From Asterias rubens (taxonomy: Eukaryota; Echinodermata; Asteroidea; Forcipulatida; Asteriidae), in assembly GCF_902459465.1 (NCBI RefSeq), contig NC_047077.1:1364001-1428000 (forward strand): a stretch of DNA of 64,000 nucleotides, given 5' to 3'. Under the pieces are notes generated by a model. That model saw only the letters and a list, made by a program, of their open reading frames with translations. It was not told the origin of the DNA and made no database searches. How positions within the stretch are numbered: position 1 is the first letter of the stretch; the number at the start of each line of letters is the position of its first letter. Shown here piece after piece: positions 31,680 through 40,937 of this stretch. Position numbers and translations under genes: made by a program.

Positions 31680-32390
31680 TGGCTTTGGCGGCCATTTTAA
31701 AAAATGGCCGCCAAAAGCCACTTTTATCTCTATTTTTAATGCAAAACCTACTTAAATGTGAGCTTCTTTGAAGCTATGATACTGTTGAACTGGTCTGCAA
31801 AGGTAGTGGCAACTATTAATAAGTGACTGCGCACTTTGTACGGTAGAGGAGTCATTTTGGCGGCCCTTTTTTTCAATATGGCCGCCAAAATGGCCGCCAA
31901 AAGCCATTTTTGTCACTACATGTATATCATTATGCAAAATCTTCTTAAATGTGAGCTTCTATGCGGCTACAAAATTGTTTAACTGGTCTGCAAAGGTGTT
32001 GGCAACTATTAATAGGTGACGACGTACCTTCTTTAGATAGAGGGGTAAATTTGGCAACCATTTTTCAAAATGGCCGCCAAAAGCCACTTTTGTCTCTATA
32101 GTATTGTGCAAAATCTTTTTTAATGTGAGCTTCTACGAGGCTACAACACTGGTCTGCAAAGGTGTTGGCAACTATTAATAAGTGACTGCGCACTTTGTAC
32201 GGAGAGGAGTCATTTTGGCGACCAATTTTCAAAGTGGCCGCCAATATGGCCGCCAAAAGCCATTGTTGTCTCTATATCATTATGCAAAATCTTCTTGAAA
32301 GTGAGCTTCTATGCGGCTACGAAACTAACAGGTCTGCAAAGTTGTTGGCAACTATCAATAAGTGACTACACACTTTGTACAAGCAGATAG
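31680..32390. repeat. Left subterminal tandem repeat with GGCGGCCATTTT hairpins, 4 units
   Basis: GTGAGCTTCT recurs at 31758, 31951, 32125 and 32301, giving periods of 174-193 bp. Each unit has a stem made from GGCGGCCATTTT and AAAATGGCCGCC (or a variant) and GGTCTGCAAAG followed by GGCAACTAT. Confidence 0.85.
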
Positions 32391-32459
32391 AGGTGTCAAG
32401 CAGTTAGTTCCATGTCATTTGACACAGAGCTCTGCCACGTCTTACTGGTCGGCAAACTG

Positions 32460-34150
32460 AAGTGGGCCCACCCTCAATTATTCTGATACACCTCATGACC
32501 CAGTTTGCATCTTCCTATCTCTCCAAACGGCCAAATCACCTCAGCCTGTGCCTCCCCAATACGATGCTGATCCCGATGCTGACTCTCCTCCTCAGTTCCT
32601 CACTTGACAGCCTGTCAGCCATAGACGCCCCACACATCCACATGATAATTCTCACCTCTGCTCGTTCCATCTGCTGGATGTGCCCCACCCCCATGGGCCA
32701 TGTTTCGCAGCCGTACACCATGAAGCTTCAGTCATCACAGGCCGTGTATTACCTGGCCCATCATCTTCAGGGGCTGCGCCGTTGGTGTCAATTTTTTTTC
32801 CCATCCACTCCTCATGCGTGATGTCAATGCTGCACCCAGCATGTCACCCAGTTAGCTCATACATGTCGCCACAGACCTCTGGACCCGCTTCTCTCTTCCT
32901 CACGCTGTGAACTATCACCCCGACATCTCTTACAGGAGAACGTGACGCTGGCAGCATGAAGACTACCATCACGCCACCCTTCCCACACACACCACAAGGC
33001 CATACACCAGAGCTTGTCATTGACCCATCCCTGACTTGACTAACCCTCACCTTGGTCTTCCCAGCACTGATCTTCAGACCCAGAAAATCTCTCCATGTTG
33101 CCATCTTTGCCTGTAACTGCTCTCTTGTCTCTGCTATAAGAACCAGGTCGTCTGTCATGTCCCAGGCAACTCGCCTCACGTCTTTGTGACACCACATCTA
33201 AACAGTAGCAAGCACCAGGGGGCTCAGTACCGAGCCCTGATATACAACAACCTTCACCTTAAAACTCCTACTATCCCCTGTGCCTGTCCTCGCCACCGTA
33301 CTAGCACCAAAGCACAACATCATCACAGCTCTTGTCAGCCATTCCTTACCAACCCGCTTCCTTGGTACCCAGTCAAAAGCCTTCTCAAGATAAACAAATC
33401 TGAGGTATAGCGTCTTATTCCTGGCCAGAAATTGTTCCTGCATGGCAATGACAATGGCATCAGTAGTTCCTCTCCCGGCATAAAGCCAAACTGCATCTCA
33501 TCAATCTCCACCTGCTTCTTCAGCCATACCTCAAGTACTCTCTCCCACACATTCATCGCCTGATCCAGGATCTTGATTGCTCTGAAAGAGCCACACTCCA
33601 AAGGGTCACCCTCACCATAAACAGGGGAACCAAGATGTTGTGCTGCATGCGGGAATGTGTCATTCTGCCAAAATGCCGTCAACCACTGTAAGCTGACACC
33701 TGTAGAGGCCTTCAACTTCTCACCAACCATGACACTCCGGATAGACCAGCGGCCTTCCCAGATTTGGTGAGCTTCAGAGGAGGCAAAAAGGACCCTCCAC
33801 ACTCCACTTTCCACCTCCCTGTCTCACTCATTCTCCACATAGAGCAACCGCTCCGTGTAGTTTCTCAACACCTGCTGGTGACGGATAGTGAAGGTCACTA
33901 TCCGTCACCATGCTACAATCGTCATTATTGACACCGTTCCCACCAGTCACATCCTGCCGCTCCTTGCCATCTGCTTGGCAATCTTAAAGAAGTGCATTAT
34001 ATCCTCACCACTCTGTAGATCCGCTGCAAACTCCCTTCTCTTGGCATCGTGTGCCATCCACACCTGTCTCTGTGATATCGGCTTTGCCTCGAGAATGGAG
34101 CACTGACCTCCTAGTAAGAGATTGCAGACCATGTTCAGAGTGTGCAACAT
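32460..34150 (-). pseudogene. Decayed non-LTR (LINE) reverse transcriptase, RTE-like
   Basis: Read on the minus strand in several broken frames, the order of a LINE polymerase is clear. A pre-RT basic segment (34150-33947) is followed by GDPLECGSFRAIK and QFGFMPG (33814-33480), FVYLEKAFDWVPRK and YQGSVLSPL (33443-33198), a changed catalytic box reading TDDLVLIAE in place of YADD (about 33150), KISAGKTKV, and a C-terminal MVYGCETWPM segment (32721-32536). At least three frameshifts and a damaged catalytic motif make it inactive. No endonuclease domain is visible, so it is 5' truncated. RTE-like is my best family guess from the motif style. Confidence 0.85.
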
Positions 34151-34159
34151 GCTAAGAAA

Positions 34160-35040
34160 ATGGTTAAGAACAGTTCAAAGGTTTCATCAGAGAATGGAGA
34201 TCTTATGGAAAGGTCAAACCTTCAACGATGTGATCCATCCAGTAAGCTGAAGCTGTTTAAACGCTTTACTAAACCAACCACCATGAGCGGAAAGCAGCAG
34301 ATAACTTCACTTAAATCTGACCTGGCACTCTTCTCGCTCAGTTGCTCTATATTGACTGTCAGAATAGATACGGAAACCTGGAAGAATTTTGTTGACACGA
34401 GAACCAAGCATTTCCCCAGCACTCTATGGTGGCAGAAACCTGTATCTATGTACCAAAAGTGATCTTCTTGTGTGCTTGGAACAATTTAGTGAGGAACACT
34501 CTGAGGCTCCTATGACTAGCAGCATAGTTCTTGATGGATCAGTTATCATACTGATGATAAGGCCTGCTGCAGCTATTAAGGACTTTGAGAAATATACAAA
34601 CAATACCTTCATTACAAACATTTACCTCACAGTTTCATAAAGCGTCACGTGTCGATCTGGTATCGCGTATATTGACAATTTCCTGATAGGTACAGCTAGA
34701 GCAAAGCGTGAGAAGGGCATACGCAGACGTGCAGTTGCAGAAACTGCCATACCAAGAATTTGCAAGAACGTCTTCGTGTAGACAGCATCAAGACAGAGCT
34801 CTTTAGATTCCTGTCTCATGCTTCTCAATCCAGCACTTCCTTTCACCAGATGGGGCTGGACCGAGACAGATGATGGTCTGTTTGAACCGTATTGGAAAAC
34901 ACTACCAGATGCCTCCCAAGCCTGCTATGAACTCGTAAGATGTACTGCAACACAAGAATGTGTGGAGAAAAGTGCACATGCATCATATCTGCATTTGAAT
35001 GCACAGACGTGTGTGTGGAATGTGAAGGGGCCTTGCTGAC
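34160..35040 (+). pseudogene. Decayed gene of a repeat-associated family with C-terminal Cys-rich trace
   Basis: Three frames follow one another: about 34142-34410, then 34410-34640 (includes SIVLDGSVIILMIRP and KDFEKYTNN), then about 34660-34780 (ARAKREKGIRRRA) and 34818-35036 (GWTETDDGLFEPYWKTLPDA, then scattered Cys). The order and wording recall a multi-copy uncharacterised family of marine invertebrates that has a similar RVD.VWD-like segment, a long central region and a Cys-rich end. Here the central region is deleted between about 34800 and 34830. Family recognition is from memory and the function is unknown. Confidence 0.4.
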
Positions 35041-35199
35041 AAGTTGATTTGAACTGACCACAATGGGAGATCGTAGCTTCAATATTTCCATCATGGTTGT
35101 GAGCCCCTATGGCCGAATAATAGTACAGCAATCCCGACATCGAAATTTTTAGTTGATAATGACTAGTGAACCATTTTTTAGGTTCTTGAGAAACAATCA

Positions 35200-35760
35200 T
35201 AATATTATTCTACTGATCTTAACATAACTTATGAGTTAAAGGGGTGTTAATATTTAACAATTTTTGCAATTTTTAATTTAATTGGATAAAAAGGATAGGT
35301 TTATCATTCCAGAGCTTTTTGCTGAGTTTTTTATTTTGCTGTGTTTTTATTATGTGAAAAAGACGATTGCAAAATGGAAGAATTTGATGACAAGTTGCTA
35401 AATACCCCATTTAAGATGCAACATACCCCTTTAATATGATTTTAACATTGCTTAAATTATTAAACAATCATTTCAGAAGATGTTAAGTACCTTTTAATGA
35501 CATTAGTAAATGCTGGTGTTGATTTGTATGCAAACATGCCCCTAAAACGGGTATTTGGCGGTCTTTTTTGGTGAAAAGTGGCCAAATGCCCCTTTAAGAT
35601 GCAAAATACCCCTTTAATGTGCTTTTAACATTGCTTAAATTATTACACAATCATTTCAGAAGATGATAAGTGCCTATTAATGACATTTGTAAATTCTAGT
35701 GTTGATTTCTAAGCAAATATGCCCATAAAACAGTAGTATTTGGCGGCCATTTTTCAAAAT
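35200..35760. repeat. Right subterminal tandem repeat of the 4.3-kb element, 2-3 units
   Basis: TTTAAGATGCAA, ACATTGCTTAAATTATTA and AATCATTTCAGAAGATG recur about 190 bp apart (near 35410-35490 and 35590-35665). Both are followed by a TATTTGGCGGYC segment, the second opening the GGCGGCCATTTT hairpin. This parallels the left array in layout but not in sequence. Confidence 0.6.
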
Positions 35761-36075
35761 GGCCGCCACGGCCCCTAGGGACGGAATTTGCGATGGCCCA
35801 ATATCCAGTTTTGTTCAGAATACTATTCTCTACATCTGTGCCAAATTTGATGCTTTTATCACAAAATGCACGATAGGTTAGCTATGCCGCCCCACTATTT
35901 GCAGACCCCCACCGACAGAACAAATTCCACATCAATTTTAACCTTGAATGGTCTTCAATGAAATGTTCGTTGATAAAACCTAAATACTTTTTATCATAAA
36001 CAAACTTATGGAAACTTCTTATTGAATCTTTTTAAGAAGTATAAATATGTCAAACGATTGTTTCTTTAGGATTTC

Positions 36076-36310
36076 CTGCATTATCCATACCGAGGTTGGA
36101 AGGAAGTTTGCCTGACACTACGTTGTCCCTCATTGCTGTGAGGGACCGCGTTAAGGATCGTAATAAGCTTGTGTGGAGGCGTAGAATTAAAGGTTTTCAG
36201 AAACTTCGTATGTCACAGGTCCCTTCACGAACCCGCGTTCAATGCATGGTACATTTACGTCTACATATTATATGCGATGATTATATAATAGATATAGACT
36301 ACAATAAATA
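36076..36310 (+). CDS. Exon-like open segment, unrecognised
   Basis: A run ending TTGTTTCTTTAG precedes a frame that is open for about 78 codons to a TAG at 36309. It includes LPDTTLSLIAVRDRVKDRN and VWRRRIKGFQKL and is basic and protein-like for the first 55 codons. No donor or second exon is identified. It lies between two repeats and could be the last exon of a host gene or a fragment of a mobile element. Confidence 0.25.
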
Positions 36311-36495
36311 GACTACAATAAATGATCGAGTTGCCGCTGTTATGCAGTACTCAATCTACAGAAATTTAGTTTCATTCGTTGGGATAGCATCAATGATGGG
36401 AGTGTGCCCCCCGTTCAATGCAAAGTGTTGGTTATGGTTCAAGGGAGCCACGCCTAGAATTGATGTAAACTCACCGAAGCATTAAAGCATTCGGA

Positions 36496-36503
36496 TATAT
36501 AAA
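36496..36503 (+). promoter_or_regulatory. TATA-like box upstream of the gag-like ORF
   Basis: TATATAAA lies about 93 bases before the ATG at 36596. The spacing would allow a leader of roughly 60-70 bases. This is the only support for a promoter here. Confidence 0.35.
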
Positions 36504-36595
36504 GCTACGGTAGTGACCAGTGAGTTCTTTCAGGTCGTTCACTGCTGGTTACCCATATTGTTCGTGTTTTCCTTATATGAAGTTCTGATAGTGTT

Positions 36596-37249
36596 ATGGC
36601 TAATGCAGAGGAGCACGGTTCTGCTTTAAGCACTGAGCTTTTGTTTGAAAAGTTTCAGAGTTATTTCGACAAGAAATTCGACAAGTTGGCTAACTCCACT
36701 ATCACAGATGAAACAGCGGTGAAGGAACTCAAAATAAAATTGGAAGCGAAGGAGTTGACCAAGCCCGGTAATTCTGCCCAATTGCTGTTTTGTGGACAGC
36801 TAGAGATTATTCTAGATAAAATAAAAGTCGCCTTTTTGCAGAAGGGTGATACAGACAAGGTCGTCGAAGCTATTCACGAGGCTGAGGACCTTTTAGCGGA
36901 TAGAAAGCAAAAGATCAAGATCGCTGATAGCAGTAGAGCAGGTTGGATCACCATTCAACAGTTAGAGAAGGGCGGCAAGAGAGACCAGTCTTCCGAAGAT
37001 CAGAAGAAGGTGCAGATAGCTGAGGACGCTGCTCTCAAAGAATTGGAAGGAAGAAAGAAACAAAAGACTTCGGATAGACGACAGCAAGATGGGGTGGTTT
37101 TCAAGAATTTTGGTGACCGTAGTCTTTTTCGAGGTAAAACGTTAAATTCCCCCTTTTGTCTTTGGTTGTTTCAAAGGGCATCTGAATCCTGGCCCTTATC
37201 CAAAGTTGTCATTAAAATAATTCAGAAATTGAATCATTTTGTCGTATAG
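36596..37249 (+). CDS. Gag-like ORF of a retroelement, truncated 3' part
   Basis: This 217-codon frame opens at an ATG in a fair context (GTTATGG). The first ~175 residues are highly charged and helical in composition, with ELTKPGNSAQLLFCGQLE around 55-72, RKQKIKIADSSRAGW around 102-116 and a Lys/Arg-rich stretch near 150-165. The order KPGN, a helical region, RKQKIKIAD and a basic stretch is one I associate with gag-type proteins of invertebrate retroelements (possibly the tyrosine-recombinase class), which normally continue to a zinc knuckle. No knuckle is present. After FRGK near 37135 the composition changes to hydrophobic and the true gag sequence probably ends. No polymerase, recombinase or LTR is found nearby. 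Confidence 0.45.
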   Translation: MANAEEHGSALSTELLFEKFQSYFDKKFDKLANSTITDETAVKELKIKLEAKELTKPGNSAQLLFCGQLEIILDKIKVAFLQKGDTDKVVEAIHEAEDLLADRKQKIKIADSSRAGWITIQQLEKGGKRDQSSEDQKKVQIAEDAALKELEGRKKQKTSDRRQQDGVVFKNFGDRSLFRGKTLNSPFCLWLFQRASESWPLSKVVIKIIQKLNHFVV

Positions 37250-37259
37250 TGTAATCATT

Positions 37260-37835
37260 GAGGCTGTTCTTAGAATGAAACTGTTTTTCATGCGGATGAG
37301 CGAAGCGAAGGAGCATGAAACTCTAAATCTTGACTACAAAGAGCAATCCTGGGTTAGCCGTTGACCTGACGTGCCTTGGTTCATTGTTAATAACATCAAA
37401 CAACAAACTATTAAAGGACATTCAACCACAATGCATTCTATAGAGGTCTCTAAACAGACCGCGTGCCAATTGCAATGTTCATCTGAACCAGTGTAACCAA
37501 TATCTCTACGTGTTCTTGTTTCATCTAGCTCATCCATTGCATACAATAAACAAGCTCTTTGCAGAACTTTTTTTTCTTGGGTTCACAAATTTCGTCTTCA
37601 TTTTGTCAGCCCCTTTTGTTGGAGAAATCTCCTCCCGTATACTAAGCATGTTCTCTTTTTTTCTGAAAGTCCGATTGTAAAATCACTTAAAATGATATTG
37701 TTAATTCTTTAAGCCATTGAATTTAAACTTTTTTAAATTGCTGACAACTAAATGTATTAATGATTCAGTGTTGATAGCTACGGCAATTCAAAACTGCTCA
37801 TTAACGTGACCGGCTTACTGTTCCTTCAACCCCCC

Positions 37836-37866
<31 letters not shown>

Positions 37867-38640
37867 CTAGTGGATGGTGGCGGGTACTCACCACACAAAA
37901 TAAACTCCCATATCAACTAACGATATTCAAAAATATTCAACCAATATTTGAAGTCTCCCAGCCTTTTGAAAACCCATCGAACATTATTTTCCGACAAATA
38001 AACTACAAATTTCCTTTAAACTTTTAGGGGTCAGCCGTTTTGAATGTTTGCTAATTACCCCAAGAAAAAAAAAAAAAACTTTAAAGTCTAAATTAAAAAT
38101 GTATCCAGTCTTCTCAAAAGTTGAAGCACAGAACTTCTTCAGGTTTGGATAGATTGTTGTAAATCATGACCCCAAAACGTTATTAATCAAAAGAAACTCT
38201 TGTTTGTGTTAGTTTGGTGCGCCCCTGGATGGAGAATCAAAGCAATTTCAGTATACCTCCCTCTAGTGGCGCAGCAAGGCTGTAGGCAGGGGACCAGTCT
38301 ACTGTCAGGTGTGGTACCCCGCCTCTCGTATTGCTTGTTACCACTCAATAGTCATGTACATTTTGTTAATGTACATGTACAATGTATATATGTACATGTG
38401 CGCAAACAGAAGCTAACGGAACAAGTTACTCCAAAACACACCACTGTTTTTATGAGTTTTGGCGCTGAGTTGAGAGACTGACATTCAAGAAAGTAACAGG
38501 TAAACTGACACTTTAAATGGTAATGTACATGTACTTTTATTTGTACGTAATTCTCTTGTCACGTTTTAGTTTTTAGTGAGCTGTTTAGTTGGACTACCGA
38601 CCATGCCAACACCAAGTCCGTTGTTGCATAACGCGTCGGC
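37260..38640. other. No gene seen; poly-C/(CA)n tract at 37830-37866
   Basis: A run of 23 C is followed by (CA)7. A small hairpin at 37280-37320 pairs GTTTTTCATGC with GCATGAAAC. Around 38355-38400 several TACATGTACA palindromes cluster. The short frames here include the homopolymer and are not credible. Confidence 0.5.
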
Positions 38641-38659
38641 AGCAGGGTATTGAGCCCAG

Positions 38660-38945
38660 CCGTCGATTTCATCAAACTCTTCCTAACTTAGGATTAATCT
38701 TAGGACTTAGGACGGGTTCAGTTTCGTAGGATAACTTTCCGTATGGCGCCACCACTTTTCCCCTCATTTTTACAAAAAGGGATATCTCTTTGAGGTAAAT
38801 TAGATACTATATTATTTCATATCGAATGAAAAAGTGGTGGCGCCATACAGAAACTTTTCCGTTTCGTATTCAAATACGTAGAACGCATTGAACCCATCCT
38901 AAGTTAGGACGAGTTACTCGTCCTAACTCGAGTTAGGATTAATCT
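38660..38945. mobile_element. Nested palindromic MITEs (GGCGCCACCACTTTT inside a TCCTAAGTTAGGA element)
   Basis: Inner element 38741-38848: GTATGGCGCCACCACTTTT is mirrored exactly by AAAAGTGGTGGCGCCATAC around a ~70-base AT-rich centre. Outer sequence: CCTAACTTAGGATTAATCTT and GGACGGGTTCA on the left face TGAACCCATCCTAAGTTAGG on the right, followed by the palindrome GACGAGTTACTCGTC. The inner element appears inserted into the outer. Confidence 0.7.
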
Positions 38946-39340
38946 TAGCGTTTCGCTGGTCCAGTACTTACTGCATACATGTACTAAGTAGATGTAGTGG
39001 CCTGGTATTTTCGTAGGCTAGGTGTAGGACGTCATTGCCATTGCACTGACGTTCTGAGAATAAATACTCTCTACAATGTGAACACACAATTCATTTCATG
39101 TTTATGTTTGTACCTGTTTGAGAATGTTAAAATTGCAGTAAAACTAAGGCATCTTCTTTTTATAGTACGTGGACCATTTGTATGTCTGAAATTTGGACCC
39201 TGATATTTTTGTCATAAGTAAAAGCTATTTATTCGTTTATTTATACTTTGTAATAAACTAAGAGCTACCTGGCATGATGTCAACTAGCCCTGGTAGGACG
39301 TCAGTCAGTGCCACTGCACTGTAGTCCTGGGTATAAAGTA

Positions 39341-40274
39341 CTCCTAGAACTATTTCGGTTTCGTCCGGCTATCATCTCCCATAACCTCATAGGTTTATAT
39401 CTCTCACGCGTTAAACGATCATGGTTCAATCATTGTTCAATGAATTTTTGGAATCAGAAATCTCTCTTTATTTTAAATTTAGGCTCTATGTGTCCTTTGA
39501 TATCTCAATGTCCGAGGGGGCGACCAGAGAACCCACTCCGCAATCTCAAAAAAATGTTTAAAGTTATAAATTCTTACCGTAATTCAGTCCCAACTACTCG
39601 GTTTTACCACTACACTACAAATGCTGATTGTCCCCGACCTCTGCCAAACGCATCGCGAAGTCACAACACGTGACAAGCGTGCGCTTTATTATTTTTTTCC
39701 CAGGACAAATGTGGAGAATTAACTCGCACGTTCGTTCGTCCTAGAATTTAAAAAAACACTTGAACGGTGCTTTGTGTACAAAATATATGGACACGCGTCT
39801 AGGAATCAGACGTCTGGTTCCCAGATGCGTGTCCATATTTTTGTATGCAAAGCACGGATTGAGTGTTTTTTTAATCTACGACAAACGTGTGTAGATAATT
39901 CTCCACACTTGTCTTGTGAAAAAAATAATATGCACACGCTTGTCACGTGTTGTGACTTCGCGATGCGTTTGGCAGAGTTCGGGGTCAATCAGCATTTGTA
40001 GTGTAGTGGTAAAACGGAGAAGTTGGGGACTGAATTAGGGTTAGAATTTATAACTTTAAACATTTTTTGAGATTGCGGAGTGGGTTCATTGAGATATCAA
40101 AGGACACAGAGCCTAATTTTGGTGAGATTAAAATAAAAATAAAGAGAGATTTCTGATTCCAAAATTCATTGAACAATGATTGAATCATGGTCGTTTAACG
40201 CGTGAGAGATATAAACCTATGAGGTTACAGGAGATGATAACCGGACGAAACCAAAATAGTTCTACATGTAGGAG
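39341..40274. repeat. 934-bp fold-back: two ~460-bp inverted arms around an 8-base centre
   Basis: The left arm 39341-39807 and right arm 39816-40274 are inverse copies with scattered mismatches and small indels. The centre AGACGTCT (39808-39815) is itself palindromic. Landmarks pair one to one, for example GGCTATCATCTCC with GGAGATGATAACC, and CACGTGACAAGCGTGC with CACACGCTTGTCACGTG. No credible ORF is present. A transcript across it would form a very long hairpin. Confidence 0.92.
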
Positions 40275-40535
40275 TAGGTATAAAGGTTCTTTACAATGCG
40301 AACACAAATTTGACCAAAATTTTCATTATTTTTTTCCTGATTTGAGAAATTGACATTCCGGTCATATATTCTTAGTGTCCCTACGTACAATTTCAATTAG
40401 TTCACACCTAACAATTATGCCCATGGAAGAAATTATTGCCGAAAATAAGCCGAAGTTCTGCACTGGTGATGTGATCATCATGTACCAATTGATAGTGTGA
40501 GCTAAAGTGCGCATGGCTTTGAGTATAGTGCCTGA

Positions 40536-40937
40536 ATGGCAGTATGTCGGGTGCAATCATTGAATATGACCATTTTTAAATTTGCGCAAGCCAGTCGTGC
40601 ATTCATAAAAAGGCATAAGGAAAACGAAGTTTGCGCCGTAACAAATATGCAGCTTGCGCAAATTAAAAAAGACTGTCACATTTCCAGCCGCCACGAGAGG
40701 GCGATAGTGATCAGTGCAAGAACGTGTTTACAAGCAAGTCCGTTTGCGCTGGCATGGGAAACGTCAATTTCAAGTGTTTTTTCTCAAAATATTAACAACA
40801 AAGAAGACAAATGGTACAGGACCTTTACACCCTGGACTCCGTCGCGTTGCCTGCAAAACGGAGGAGTCCAACCTGGGCTAGTTGTCATACACAATTTTGA
40901 CGGCCCATGCCTTTCAGTTTCAGCTAATTCAAGGTAG
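40536..40937 (+). CDS. Hypothetical 133-codon ORF
   Basis: The frame is open from ATG at 40536 to TAG at 40935 with mixed composition, two or three Cys and no recognisable motif. Promoter, splice sites and homologous copies are lacking. It is long for chance in AT-rich DNA but not exceptional. I neither recognise it nor can exclude chance. Confidence 0.2.
   Translation: MAVCRVQSLNMTIFKFAQASRAFIKRHKENEVCAVTNMQLAQIKKDCHISSRHERAIVISARTCLQASPFALAWETSISSVFSQNINNKEDKWYRTFTPWTPSRCLQNGGVQPGLVVIHNFDGPCLSVSANSR

Larger units (their letters stand above)
31549..35895. mobile_element. 4.3-kb inverted-repeat element with subterminal arrays (composite)
   Basis: The left end GTGAGGCGGCATA with GTGCATTTTGTGATAAAAGC near 31583 is mirrored at the right by GCTTTTATCACAAAATGCAC and TATGCCGCCCCAC (to 35895). 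The inverted repeats run about 165 bp to a GGCGGCCATTTT hairpin on each side. Inside lie a left tandem array (31680-32390), a minus-strand LINE remnant (32460-34150), a decayed plus-strand gene (34160-35040) and a right tandem array (35200-35760). No clear target duplication is seen. The decayed gene may have belonged to the element, and the LINE is a later insertion. Confidence 0.65.

Noticed and set aside
37806..38027. A 73-codon frame with a poly-Pro start
   Set aside because: It is the translation of the C23 and (CA)n microsatellite.
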